This document shows positions 50,517-58,949 of a stretch of 64,000 nucleotides of DNA, piece after piece. Both the position numbers and the translations under genes were made by a program. The number at the start of each line of letters is the position of its first letter. Position 1 is the stretch's first letter. The notes under the pieces are model-generated. The model saw nothing but the letters and a program-made list of their open reading frames with translations, had not been told where the DNA came from and did no database searches. Source of the DNA: Acidobacteriota bacterium (GTDB taxonomy: Bacteria > Acidobacteriota > UBA890 > WLXD01); NCBI GenBank assembly GCA_012103255.1, contig WLXD01000005.1, positions 266,560 through 330,559 on the forward strand, given 5' to 3'.

Positions 50517-52814
50517 CTATCGATCCGGCTCGAAGAGATCGGTTGGAATGGGTCGTTCCCAGAAGACGGTCGCCGTTTGCCCTTCGGCGATGGAGATGCG
50601 TTCCTCGTCGATCCAGGCATCGGCGTCCGCGGCGAGAGAACGCCACCGGACGATGTAGTCGCCGGGCGGGAGCGGAACCGCGAAGGGTGGGCAAGCGAGG
50701 CCCGGACAACCGTCGTCCGCCGGGTCGAGGTTGAGTACGCCATCAGCGACCGACTCGATCGAGACGACCGCGGCCGTCGACGCCGTCACGTGCAACGAGC
50801 CGTCCGCCACGACGGCTGGTACGGGACCCTCGGCGCCTTGCTCGGCGGACGGCCAGAACACCCAGGCCGCGACAGCCACAACGATCACCGTCGCCACACC
50901 CACAAGGATGCCCACAGGCGCCACCGTCGAGGTGCTATCGGCGCCGCTGCGCTCTGCGACGGTAGCCGGGGCGCGTCGGTCGGTGACCGTTTTCTTCGGT
51001 TTCTGCTTCGACTCAGTAGCCGTTCCGGCAGTTGAACTAGCCTCCGCAACCGTAGCCTTCGGCTTGTCCCCTTTTTTCGAACCCCTGCGGGACTCGGTCT
51101 TGCCTCCCTTCTCCGCCGGCGTGGCGGGCTCTGCTGATTCGTCGGTTTGCGCAGGTGACGGGCCCGTGTGGAGAAGGGTCGCGTCTTCACCGGGTGAAGC
51201 CAGGATGGTCGCATCTTCTCCCGGCGATGCCAGGATGGTCGCGTCCTCGGCGGCTCCCGCGCTCTCCACGAGGATCGTCGCATCGTCACCAGGTGATAGA
51301 ACGGTCGCGTCATCGCCCGTGGCGGGCGACTGATCCGATGCATCCTGCAGAGCGACCTTGCTCTCCAGCTCGGATCGTAGAAGTTCCGCCTCCGCGTGAC
51401 TCGGGTCCTCGGCAAGGATCGCTTCGACTGCCGCAAGCGCTGAGCCGAGGTCGTCCCCCGCCAGTTCTCGGGCTTGCGCTGTCCGGTCGTTGAGCTGACG
51501 GGTCCGCTCGAGCTCCTGAGCTTCCGCGGAGAGTCGGAGTGCGAAACCATGCTCGGGATCGACTTCAAGAATTCGATCGCAGGTCGAGAGCACACGCTCG
51601 AAGTCCATCGCCTGTCGGGCGGTGCGCGCGCGTTCAACGAGTTCGTTGACCTTCCGTGTTCGGTCGATGCGAACTCCGAGTCGCGAGGCCATCGCCGAAT
51701 CCGGATCGAGCGCGAGTGCGCGTTCTAGCTTTTTCGTGGCTTCGGCCAGATCGGATGACTCGAGCGCATCGGCAGCCTGCGTGCAGAGTCGAACGACTTC
51801 TACCTGATTTTCGAGCTCCGTGATGCCTTCGATGGTTCCCTTAGCTTCGCGGCGGGCGCGGCTCAGGTTGGCGGCTGCGCGCTTGTATTGCCCGCGCTCA
51901 AGTTGTTCGCGAGCGCGGGTGATGCGGGCATCTACCTGCTCGGCCGCCATGGACTCGAAGCTGTCCTGCTCCGGGAGTGAGGCGAGGAGCTTGCCGAGCT
52001 GAACACGAACTTCAGCGAAACTGGGCGGCCGGTCATCCGGCTCTCGCGCGGTGCAGGCCGCGATGACCTCGTTGATGCCGTCGGGCGGTGCCGATCCGTC
52101 GAAGAGTTCGCTGACGCCGAGCGGCGGATTGCTCTTGTCGAGGATCTTCGTGCCGATTGCGAGGGGATTCTCCGAGTCGTACGGGACATGGCCCGCGGCC
52201 AATTCGTAGAGGAGGATCCCGAATGCGTAGATATCACTACGACCGTCGGTTGGTTTGCCTTCCCACTGTTCTGGCGGCATGTATTGCGGGGTGCCCATGA
52301 GACTGCCGTCCAGGGTCATCTTCGACCCTCCGATGCGCGCGATCCCGAAATCCACGAGCTTCACGCGGCCTCCGGAAAGCACGATGACATTGGACGGCTT
52401 TACGTCTCGATGTACAACGGAGTTCTGGTGCGCATGGTCGAGCGCGCTCGCGACCTGGAAGGCCACTTCGAGGCGTTGTCGCAGTCGCGGCAACCCGTCG
52501 GGATCCGCCAGCATATCCCCGAGGTCTACACCGTCCAGATACTCCATGACGATGAACGGAGTGCCGGCCTCGTCTTCCTCCACCGTGTAGACAACCACGA
52601 TGTTCTCGTGATGCAGATTCCCAGCGGCGGATGCTTCGCGCAGGAACCGTTCGAGCAACTCTGGATTGTCCAAGGCACTCGACTGGACCCGTTTGACGGC
52701 TACCTTCCGGTCGACGATCGGCTGGGAACAGAGGTAGACCTCGCCCATGGCACCACGCCCGAGTTGTTTCTCGACGATGTACTTGCCGATACTTTCGGGA
52801 ATGTTTGCGCTCAT
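50517..52814 (-). CDS. Membrane-anchored Ser/Thr protein kinase with TPR-like and phospho-site-like repeats
   Basis: 765 aa from ATG 52814. Hanks-type kinase domain (residues about 10-275): GRGAMGEVY, Lys41 in VAVK, HRDVKPSNV with Asp137, DFG at 155-157, GTPQYMPPEQW. Then alpha-helical TPR-like repeats (about 300-495), five DATVL/DATIL/DATLL units at 502-548 (DNA 51171-51311), a charged Ala/Lys linker, one transmembrane helix (about 632-654), and a small extracytoplasmic domain with a Cys pair (GCPGLAC). The divergent FHA gene begins 190 nt away and may read its phosphothreonines. Confidence 0.9.
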   Translation of the reverse strand: MSANIPESIGKYIVEKQLGRGAMGEVYLCSQPIVDRKVAVKRVQSSALDNPELLERFLREASAAGNLHHENIVVVYTVEEDEAGTPFIVMEYLDGVDLGDMLADPDGLPRLRQRLEVAFQVASALDHAHQNSVVHRDVKPSNVIVLSGGRVKLVDFGIARIGGSKMTLDGSLMGTPQYMPPEQWEGKPTDGRSDIYAFGILLYELAAGHVPYDSENPLAIGTKILDKSNPPLGVSELFDGSAPPDGINEVIAACTAREPDDRPPSFAEVRVQLGKLLASLPEQDSFESMAAEQVDARITRAREQLERGQYKRAAANLSRARREAKGTIEGITELENQVEVVRLCTQAADALESSDLAEATKKLERALALDPDSAMASRLGVRIDRTRKVNELVERARTARQAMDFERVLSTCDRILEVDPEHGFALRLSAEAQELERTRQLNDRTAQARELAGDDLGSALAAVEAILAEDPSHAEAELLRSELESKVALQDASDQSPATGDDATVLSPGDDATILVESAGAAEDATILASPGEDATILASPGEDATLLHTGPSPAQTDESAEPATPAEKGGKTESRRGSKKGDKPKATVAEASSTAGTATESKQKPKKTVTDRRAPATVAERSGADSTSTVAPVGILVGVATVIVVAVAAWVFWPSAEQGAEGPVPAVVADGSLHVTASTAAVVSIESVADGVLNLDPADDGCPGLACPPFAVPLPPGDYIVRWRSLAADADAWIDEERISIAEGQTATVFWERPIPTDLFEPDR

Positions 52815-53003
52815 GACGTGGTGGATCCGGAAGCTGGCGCGATTCGACAGGGCGTCGTGCGCGAGCATCTTAGCGGCTCCTGTTCACGGCCGCGAGACAG
52901 GCGAGTTATTCACCGCACGAGGACATCGGCGGATTTCGAGTTGGTGCTACTATCCAGGGCGATTCAGCCCCGACCGGCACCGCTACCTACGATCGAGAGC
53001 ACT

Positions 53004-53837
53004 ATGAAGATCTGTCCCCAGTGCAAGGCGGACAACGACGCAGGCTACCGGTACTGCCGGGACTGCGGCCACGCTCTTGCTGACGTCCCCGTGAACCCCT
53101 CGGACAGTGGGATGGAACTCGGCGCCGAACCGTCAGGTGTGGATACCCGCCAGACCCTCGCCTATCGTCGTGAAGGGACGCCCCTGAAGGCGTGGTTGCA
53201 TCGGATTACTTCCGCAAAGGAACGTGAGGAGCCCTACGAGCTCAAGGCGACCATGACCAAGGTGGGCCGCGAGACGGGTGATCTTCTGCTACCCGCCGAC
53301 GTCTTCCTGTCCAGCCCCCACGCGAAATTCTATTTCGACAAGAGTCTGCTCTGGGTCGAGGACATGGGGTCGGCCAACGGTAGTTTCGTTCGGATCGGTG
53401 ACCGGACACCACTCGCCTTCGGCGACACGGTGGTCGTGGGACACCAGGCGCTCCGGCTCGACGATCCGGACGAGGTGCTTGAGAGCGCGTCGACCGGGAC
53501 CACCGACGGAGAGTTGCAAACCGCTGCGTATGGGCGCCCTGCAGCTGACTATGTGGCGTGCCTCTCAGCGCTGCTCGCCGATGGGACGGTGGGCAGTCGC
53601 TATCTACTCGACTCTCGCGACTGGGTCCTCGGTCGCGAGCGAGGCGACATCGTGTTCGCCCGCGACGACTACGTCTCGAACGACCACGCCGTGATTCGCT
53701 ACGTCGCTGGTCGCCACGAGGTGGAAGATCTTGGCTCCGAAAACGGCACGTTCATGCGAGTGGACGCCCCGCGCGCACTGCGCGAAGGTGACGCCGTGAT
53801 GCTGGGACGTCAGGTGTTCGTCGTCAGGTTCGAGTAG
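53004..53837 (+). CDS. Zinc-ribbon protein with two FHA domains
   Basis: 277 aa from ATG 53004. N-terminal zinc ribbon CPQCKADNDAGYRYCRDCG. FHA 1 (about residues 80-150): VGRETGDLLLP, SSPHAKFYF, DMGSANGSFVRI. FHA 2 (about 200-275): LGRERGDIVF, SNDHAVIRY, DLGSENGTFMRV. Both keep the Arg, Ser/His and Asn residues used for phosphothreonine binding. Probable reader for the kinases on either side; a second kinase follows 57 nt downstream and a divergent one lies upstream. Confidence 0.88.
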   Translation: MKICPQCKADNDAGYRYCRDCGHALADVPVNPSDSGMELGAEPSGVDTRQTLAYRREGTPLKAWLHRITSAKEREEPYELKATMTKVGRETGDLLLPADVFLSSPHAKFYFDKSLLWVEDMGSANGSFVRIGDRTPLAFGDTVVVGHQALRLDDPDEVLESASTGTTDGELQTAAYGRPAADYVACLSALLADGTVGSRYLLDSRDWVLGRERGDIVFARDDYVSNDHAVIRYVAGRHEVEDLGSENGTFMRVDAPRALREGDAVMLGRQVFVVRFE

Positions 53838-53894
53838 GCCGATGGGCGCCGGACGCGCGGTGACGAACTCCCTTATTCACGGGTCGACTAGACG

Positions 53895-54863
53895 ATGAGA
53901 GACTGCGTCGACTGCGGCGGCAGCTTGCCGAGCCAAAGCAACTTTTGCCCCCACTGCGGGCTCCGCGCGGCGAAGGCTGGGCTCCCGGTACCTGGAGATC
54001 TGGTCGGCCGCTACCGCGTGATCCGTCGGATCGGCCAGGGTGGGATGGCCACGGTGTTCCAGGGTGTCGACGAGGAGCTGGGGCGGCAGGTCGCGCTCAA
54101 GGTATTGACCGCCGAGACCTTCGAGGAGGACGAGGCGCGCGCAAGGTTCCGGCGGGAAGCGCAGATCACGAGCAACTTCGATCACCCGAACGCAGTGACT
54201 GTCTACGACTATCTGGTCACGGGCGGCGGCTACCCATGCCTGGTCCTCGAACTCGTGCTCGGCGTGCCGTTGCGCGCCGCGCTCCAAGCGGGTCCGTTCG
54301 CGGCGGCAAGAGCAGAAGCAATCGCCAACCAGGTCCTGGATGTTCTCGTCGAGGCCGAATCGCTCGGGTTGGTGCACCGGGACATCACCTCAAGCAACAT
54401 TCTGCTCGTTGGTGCCCCCGAGCGGGAGCGCGTCAAGTTGCTCGACTTTGGGATCGCCAAACCGGTGGGTCCGGCAAAGGCGGGCCCATTGACGTTTGTA
54501 GGCCAGGTCGTCGGGTCGCCCACCTACATGTCGCCGGAACAGTGTCGAGGAGAAGATCTCGACTCGCGCAGTGATCTCTACAGCCTCGGCATCGTCCTCT
54601 ACGAAGCGCTTGCCGGCACGGTTCCCTTCGTCGGAGACAGTCACGTCGAGATCCTCCGGCAGCAGATTCACGACCCCCCGCCGGTCCTGCCACCTCATGT
54701 CCCGCGACGGTTAGCCGATGTCGTCTATCGTGCGCTGGCGAAAGACCCTAACGATCGTTACGCGGAGGCGTCTTCGTTCCAGGCCGCGCTAGCCGCCGGT
54801 GACCAGATCGAGTTGACCACGGCACGGGCGTGTCAGTTGGAGCCTCAAGCCGGGGGGGCATGA
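53895..54863 (+). CDS. Ser/Thr protein kinase with N-terminal zinc ribbon
   Basis: 322 aa. N-terminal Cys motifs CVDCGG and CPHCG (residues 4-22), then a Hanks-type kinase domain: GQGGMATVFQG, Lys69 in VALK, catalytic loop HRDITSSN (161-168), DFG 184-186, GSPTYMSPEQC. The usual Lys of HRDxKxxN is Thr165 here, a change seen in some bacterial kinases that keep activity. No transmembrane helix. Its stop overlaps the ATG of the small FHA gene (ATGA), so kinase and reader are coupled. Confidence 0.9.
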   Translation: MRDCVDCGGSLPSQSNFCPHCGLRAAKAGLPVPGDLVGRYRVIRRIGQGGMATVFQGVDEELGRQVALKVLTAETFEEDEARARFRREAQITSNFDHPNAVTVYDYLVTGGGYPCLVLELVLGVPLRAALQAGPFAAARAEAIANQVLDVLVEAESLGLVHRDITSSNILLVGAPERERVKLLDFGIAKPVGPAKAGPLTFVGQVVGSPTYMSPEQCRGEDLDSRSDLYSLGIVLYEALAGTVPFVGDSHVEILRQQIHDPPPVLPPHVPRRLADVVYRALAKDPNDRYAEASSFQAALAAGDQIELTTARACQLEPQAGGA

Positions 54864-55225
54864 TCACCCTGTCCGGTTCGACCGTCCTTGGGCGGGGAGA
54901 GAACGTCGGGGCGCTTGTCACCGGGCGAGGCTCCGAACTGGTTTCCGCCAACCACGCCGAATTGACTGTCAGGCAGGACGGGGTCGTTGTGCGCGATCTG
55001 GGAAGTACCAACGGGACCTACGTCAACGGCGTTCGAATAGACGAGTCCGATCTGAAGGGCGGCGACGTCCTGCGGCTTGCGGTCCGAGGGCCAGAGTTTG
55101 TGGTGCACGTACCCGTCGAAGTCGGCCAGGCGCGGCCTAGTCCCCACCCCACCGGACGCCATGGCCGCGCCATGCCTATGAGGGCATCGCGCTTCCGCCG
55201 CTGGCTCGGGTTGTCCACGCGCTAA
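54860..55225 (+). CDS. Single FHA-domain protein
   Basis: 121 aa from ATG 54860 (ATGA overlap with the kinase stop). One FHA domain: STVLGRGENVGALV, SANHAELTV, DLGSTNGTYVNGVRI, with phosphothreonine-binding Arg, Ser and Asn in place. The tail is basic and Arg/Pro-rich (PHPTGRHGRAMPMRASRFRR), perhaps a membrane or nucleic-acid contact. Likely partner of the kinase encoded just before it. Confidence 0.85.
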   Translation: MITLSGSTVLGRGENVGALVTGRGSELVSANHAELTVRQDGVVVRDLGSTNGTYVNGVRIDESDLKGGDVLRLAVRGPEFVVHVPVEVGQARPSPHPTGRHGRAMPMRASRFRRWLGLSTR

Positions 55226-55317
55226 GGGCATCGGTGCCTGAAACCATGCGTCGGGCCTGCTGTCAGGTGTTAGTTTTGCAGTCGACCGTGACGAGAACAC
55301 CGGACCAAGGAAGCACA

Positions 55318-56766
55318 ATGCGACGGATTGCACTCGGGACTCTTTGTCTGACTTTTATCGCGCTGGTTGCGCCCTCGGCCAACGCTCAAACGGAAGAGGT
55401 CTCGAACGCCGCCTTGCGGTTCAACTTCTCGCCGCCCGGAGCTCGCAGCCTCGCGATGGGAGGAGCCTTCATAGCCCTCGCTGACGACGCGACAGCATCC
55501 TTTGCCAACCCCGCTGGATTGACCAAGCTGTTGGAACGCGAGATATCCGTGGAAGCTCGATACTGGAACGTCGAGCACCAGTTCACCGATCGCGGGCGGC
55601 TAAACGGAGTTCCTACCGGCCGAGGAATCGACACCTACGACGAAATCGTCGGTACGTCGGTGACCAAGAACGACCCTGTCGCCTCGGGTGACTTTGGTCG
55701 ACCCGTCACACTCGCGATGCCCTACGCTTCGATAGTTCTCCCGTTTGATGGCGTTGTGCTGTCCGCCTACTATCACCAACCCCTGCAGCTCGAATATCGA
55801 TTCGGAGCACAGGGTGGTTTGTATGACCAGGTGGGCAGTAGCTCCGATCCGGGAAGGGTATTTCCGTACGGGGTTGTTGGTAACTACGACATCCGGGCTG
55901 CCGGCGTTGGAGCTGCGTTCCGGCTCGGCGACAGCGTGAGCCTTGGTGTGAGTGCCGCCATGAACTTCTTCGCGGCAGATGTGGCGACCGTGTATTTCGA
56001 CCGCCCGTTTTCCGATCCTACCTTGCCGATCCCTCCGGGGGATTCCGAGGCATCTGTGAGCGTGGATGACAGCGACAGTTCTGTCTCTTTCAACCTCGGG
56101 TTGACCTGGGACATCTCGGAATCTTTCGCTGTCGGTGCCGTGTACCATCACGGCGCATCATTCGACTACGCAACCACGTATAGCGTCCGACGGCAGGTCG
56201 CCGGAGAGCCGCGACTGGACGTGGCGGTTTCGACGCCTTCTCGGTTCAACGTTCCACACGTCTACGGAATCGGGCTCGCGTATTTGCCCAGCGCAAACTG
56301 GCGTATCTCTGTCGACTATCAGCGGATTCAATATTCTCGACTGTCTGATGACTTCTCGTCCGTCTACGCGACCGATCTGGGCGACGCCCGACCGAATATT
56401 CCGGACGTCGACGAGATTGACCTCTTCAACCCGTCCTCCTTCAATGCCGAAGATTTCGCGGCGGTCGATGGGGATCAGGTTCACGTGGGCATCGAGTACG
56501 GCTTTTTCAATCTTAGCCAACCGTTCTTTCTTCGCGGTGGTTTCTAGACCGAATCCGATCCGCGAATCCGTTACGTGGGGCCCGCTGAGCGACCCGGCCA
56601 GACCGTTTACCGTGACTTCTACTGGAATCGCGACTTCGACACGGGAACGCGATATCACTTCACGGGTGGGTTCGGCGTCCCGTTCAGCAATTTCCAGGTT
56701 GACTTCGGGTTCGATTACACCGAATTCCAGTCGGTCGCGTCTCTGTCGGCGGTCTACCGTTTCTAG
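55318..56766 (+). pseudogene. FadL/OmpP1-like outer-membrane barrel interrupted by an in-frame amber codon
   Basis: From ATG 55318 (GGAAG upstream): signal peptide ending NAQTEE, then ARSLAMGGAFIALADDATASFANPAGL typical of FadL/OmpP1 (key elements SLAMGGAF and FANPAGL), and many amphipathic strands. TAG at 56545-56547 stops the chain at 409 aa in RGGF. The same frame continues to 56766 with TESDPRIRYVGPAERPG, FYWNRDFDTGTRYHF, and ends YRF-stop, the C-terminal Phe signature of outer-membrane barrels. Read through, it is a complete barrel of 482 positions. One TAC-to-TAG change would explain it. Pseudogene, read-through or sequencing error are all possible. Confidence 0.8.
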
Positions 56767-57980
56767 CCCTGGCCGGCCAAGCGGCTGAACATTTCGACGA
56801 ATGCCGGAGCGAAGTGCGCCGACGCGGGCCGAGCCTCCGGGAGAGTCTCGATCGCCTGTCGAATCGTGCGCCCGGCTTCTTCATGCCCGTTCTGTAGTTC
56901 GCCTAGTCGCTGCGCATAGAACTGGGCCGCCGCGCGTAGGACGAACAACTGCCAGCGCAGTTCGTCATTGCCAGTCGGCGATACCTGGTCCGTCGCGTCC
57001 AGCACGCCTGCTAGGTCTCCGCGCGAAAAGAAGGCGGTCTTCGCGAGCTCGATTCGAAGCTGGAGGTCTGGGTTCGGATCCGGTCCGGCCTCAGCCAATG
57101 GCGTTGGCAGCGCTGCTGCTGTTTCCGATGACGTCTCAGGCTCGGCGGGCGGAGAGGCCGGCGTCCTTCGCTCTGGCTGCGCAGGCGTGAGCTCGAGAGC
57201 CGAGCCCGCCACATCGTTCGACTCCGCGGCCGCGGTTGGGTCGGCCATCTCGGTGGGAGACGACAGCGCGACATCCGACGCTGGCGCCACGTTTTCCGAC
57301 GGCACGTCGTCGGCATCTTCCGGAGCAGGTGGCGGTGTTGTGGACGCCTGCCGGACCTGGCCTAGGAGTTCGGAGTACCGCGTGCTGAGTGAGTCCGCTT
57401 CCGCTACCAGTCCATCGATACCGTCCATGTTCAATGGGCTGCCCTCGGCGTATTGTTCGAGTTGGCCCTCCAGGGCGGCGGACTCCTGGTCGAGGCTGAC
57501 CAGGACGCGCTCGAAACCCGCCCAGACCGGTGCCACGTTCACGTGCGACGCGAGCGTGCCGATCTGGTCGCGGCTCGGCTGGGCCAGCGTTTCGCGCGCT
57601 GCAGATACGATCTCGTCGCGACAAATTCGTCTAGCACCGACGAGTCGTCCACCGAGGTCGCCGGCCCTGCCGAGCATCGCGTTGTAGCCATCCGCGCGAG
57701 TCAGTGTGCGAAGCGTCGCGCGGCAATCACCCGTCTCTCTGTGAGCGATGGCGAGCATGACGTACGGCGTGTAGTCGACGAGCATGGCGCCGCCGCGGCG
57801 GAGGCGGCCTCCTGGCTCCGGCCGTGCGGCGATCACTTCGTCGAGTGCCCCGATGGCCTCTTCGTAGTTTCCGTCCTCAAACAACTCCTGCGCGGAAACG
57901 TACTGGCGGCTCACATCCTGACCGGACGCAAGTAGTGGGGCGACGGCGATGAGCATGGACGCGAGAATATGAGACGACAC
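56763..57980 (-). CDS. Exported TPR-like hypothetical protein
   Basis: 405 aa from GTG 57980 with GGGAG 6 nt upstream. Signal peptide (LASMLIAVAPLLASGQD). A tetratricopeptide-like N-terminal part (SAQELFEDGNYEEAIGALDEVIAARP), a helical middle (GTLASHVNVAPVWAGFERVL, about 140-220), a Pro/Ala/Glu-rich linker (about 220-310), and a helical C-terminal domain (ELAKTAFFSRGDLAGVLDAT). No family recognised. Convergent with the barrel gene, overlapping by 4 nt. Confidence 0.65.
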   Translation of the reverse strand: MSSHILASMLIAVAPLLASGQDVSRQYVSAQELFEDGNYEEAIGALDEVIAARPEPGGRLRRGGAMLVDYTPYVMLAIAHRETGDCRATLRTLTRADGYNAMLGRAGDLGGRLVGARRICRDEIVSAARETLAQPSRDQIGTLASHVNVAPVWAGFERVLVSLDQESAALEGQLEQYAEGSPLNMDGIDGLVAEADSLSTRYSELLGQVRQASTTPPPAPEDADDVPSENVAPASDVALSSPTEMADPTAAAESNDVAGSALELTPAQPERRTPASPPAEPETSSETAAALPTPLAEAGPDPNPDLQLRIELAKTAFFSRGDLAGVLDATDQVSPTGNDELRWQLFVLRAAAQFYAQRLGELQNGHEEAGRTIRQAIETLPEARPASAHFAPAFVEMFSRLAGQG

Positions 57981-58161
57981 GCTGTTCTCCCGAAGTTGAG
58001 AACCGGCATTCTACGGCGTGGCTGGCTACGGCGCTATGGCACGAGGGCAGAGCGAGCGTCCGGGCGAATCTCGGCCGCATGTGCGTCCCTACGCGTCGCG
58101 CCATTTCCCAGGAACCCGCGCTGCCAAGTCCGGCGCGGGCCGCAAGGTAAGATGAGTGGCA

Positions 58162-58245
58162 GTCGGGGTGGCGAAACTGGCAGACGCGGCAGGCTTAAAA
58201 CCTGCTGGCCGACAGGCCGTCCGGGTTCGAGTCCCGGCCCCGGCA
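58162..58245 (+). tRNA. tRNA-Leu(UAA)
   Basis: 84 nt, class II. Acceptor GTCGGGG (58162-58168) pairs with CCCCGGC (58238-58244) with one G-U; discriminator A at 58245; no CCA is encoded. Anticodon arm GCAGG-CTTAAAA-CCTGC with anticodon TAA at 58196-58198, a long variable arm (TGGCCGACAGGCCGT region), and T arm CCGGG-TTCGAGT-CCCGG. A TAAGAT -10-like box lies at 58148-58153. Confidence 0.95.
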
Positions 58246-58308
58246 TTGCGGTTCAGATTTTGCGCGGGACAACCGGAACCCGGGCCTGGATGGCCGAACT
58301 CGAGGACG

Positions 58309-58749
58309 CTACTCGATGCCCTCGATCACCGCGCCATGTTCCATGATGAACACCTGAGCTCCATGCTCGCCGGTCTTCTGGAAGACGCCTTCGGCGACCA
58401 TGTAGTGCTCCTCGGAGGCGACTTCACGCAGGTCGATGATGCCGTCTTCGACCTTGACGTTGAGACGGTTGCCGGAGCCATCGTCCAGCTGTGCCCAGCA
58501 GCCCATGCCGCTGCAGAGGGCTACCACGGTTCCTTCAATCTGAACCACGGTGCCGTCGAATTGCTCCATCTCGTCGAGAAGGTCGGCGATCGGCGTGGTC
58601 TCAGCAAGAGACACGCCGCCGAGAAGCACGTCCCCGCTCTCGATTGCGGCCTGCCGGCGGGTCTGGCTCGTCTGAGCCCCCGCGGAAACAGTGAGGGCCA
58701 GGCAAAGCGCCAACGCAGCAAGAGTTTTGTTCTGCGAGGAAAGTAGCAT
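58309..58749 (-). CDS. Exported DUF4920-like protein
   Basis: 146 aa from ATG 58749, fixed by AAGGAGACTCCG. Signal peptide (LAALALCLALTVSAGAQ). The small beta domain VVQIEGTVVALCSGMGCWAQ followed by LNVKVEDGIIDLREVASEEHYMVAEGVFQ matches DUF4920, with a conserved Cys pair (LCSGMGCW) that may bind metal or form a disulfide. Function unknown. Divergent from metH with a 200-nt gap in which I see no cobalamin or SAM riboswitch. Confidence 0.75.
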   Translation of the reverse strand: MLLSSQNKTLAALALCLALTVSAGAQTSQTRRQAAIESGDVLLGGVSLAETTPIADLLDEMEQFDGTVVQIEGTVVALCSGMGCWAQLDDGSGNRLNVKVEDGIIDLREVASEEHYMVAEGVFQKTGEHGAQVFIMEHGAVIEGIE

Positions 58750-58949
58750 CGGAGTCTCCTTCGGGCCGTTGTTTCCTGTTCGGGACATATTACGACTCTT
58801 GCGTCGGTTTTGTTCTCTGTCCACGGGCTTCCACGACCTTTGTCGCCTGAGTGCATGGGGAGACTCAGCAGGAAGCCCCCCCTTGCTAGACTGTTCGAGA
58901 ATTTCCGGGTCCGGAACTCTCCGGATCCACGACCCCTCGAACAAATCAG

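Noticed and set aside
52188-53003. Long upstream extension of the double-FHA reading frame
   Set aside because: Antisense to the kinase domain; ATG 53004 begins the zinc ribbon directly.
58750-58949. Riboswitch (cobalamin, SAM or SAH) upstream of metH
   Set aside because: Looked for the cobalamin B12-box, the SAM-I core and the SAH GAGGA/AGGCUC elements; none is present. Only a weak TGAGT/ACTCA hairpin is seen.
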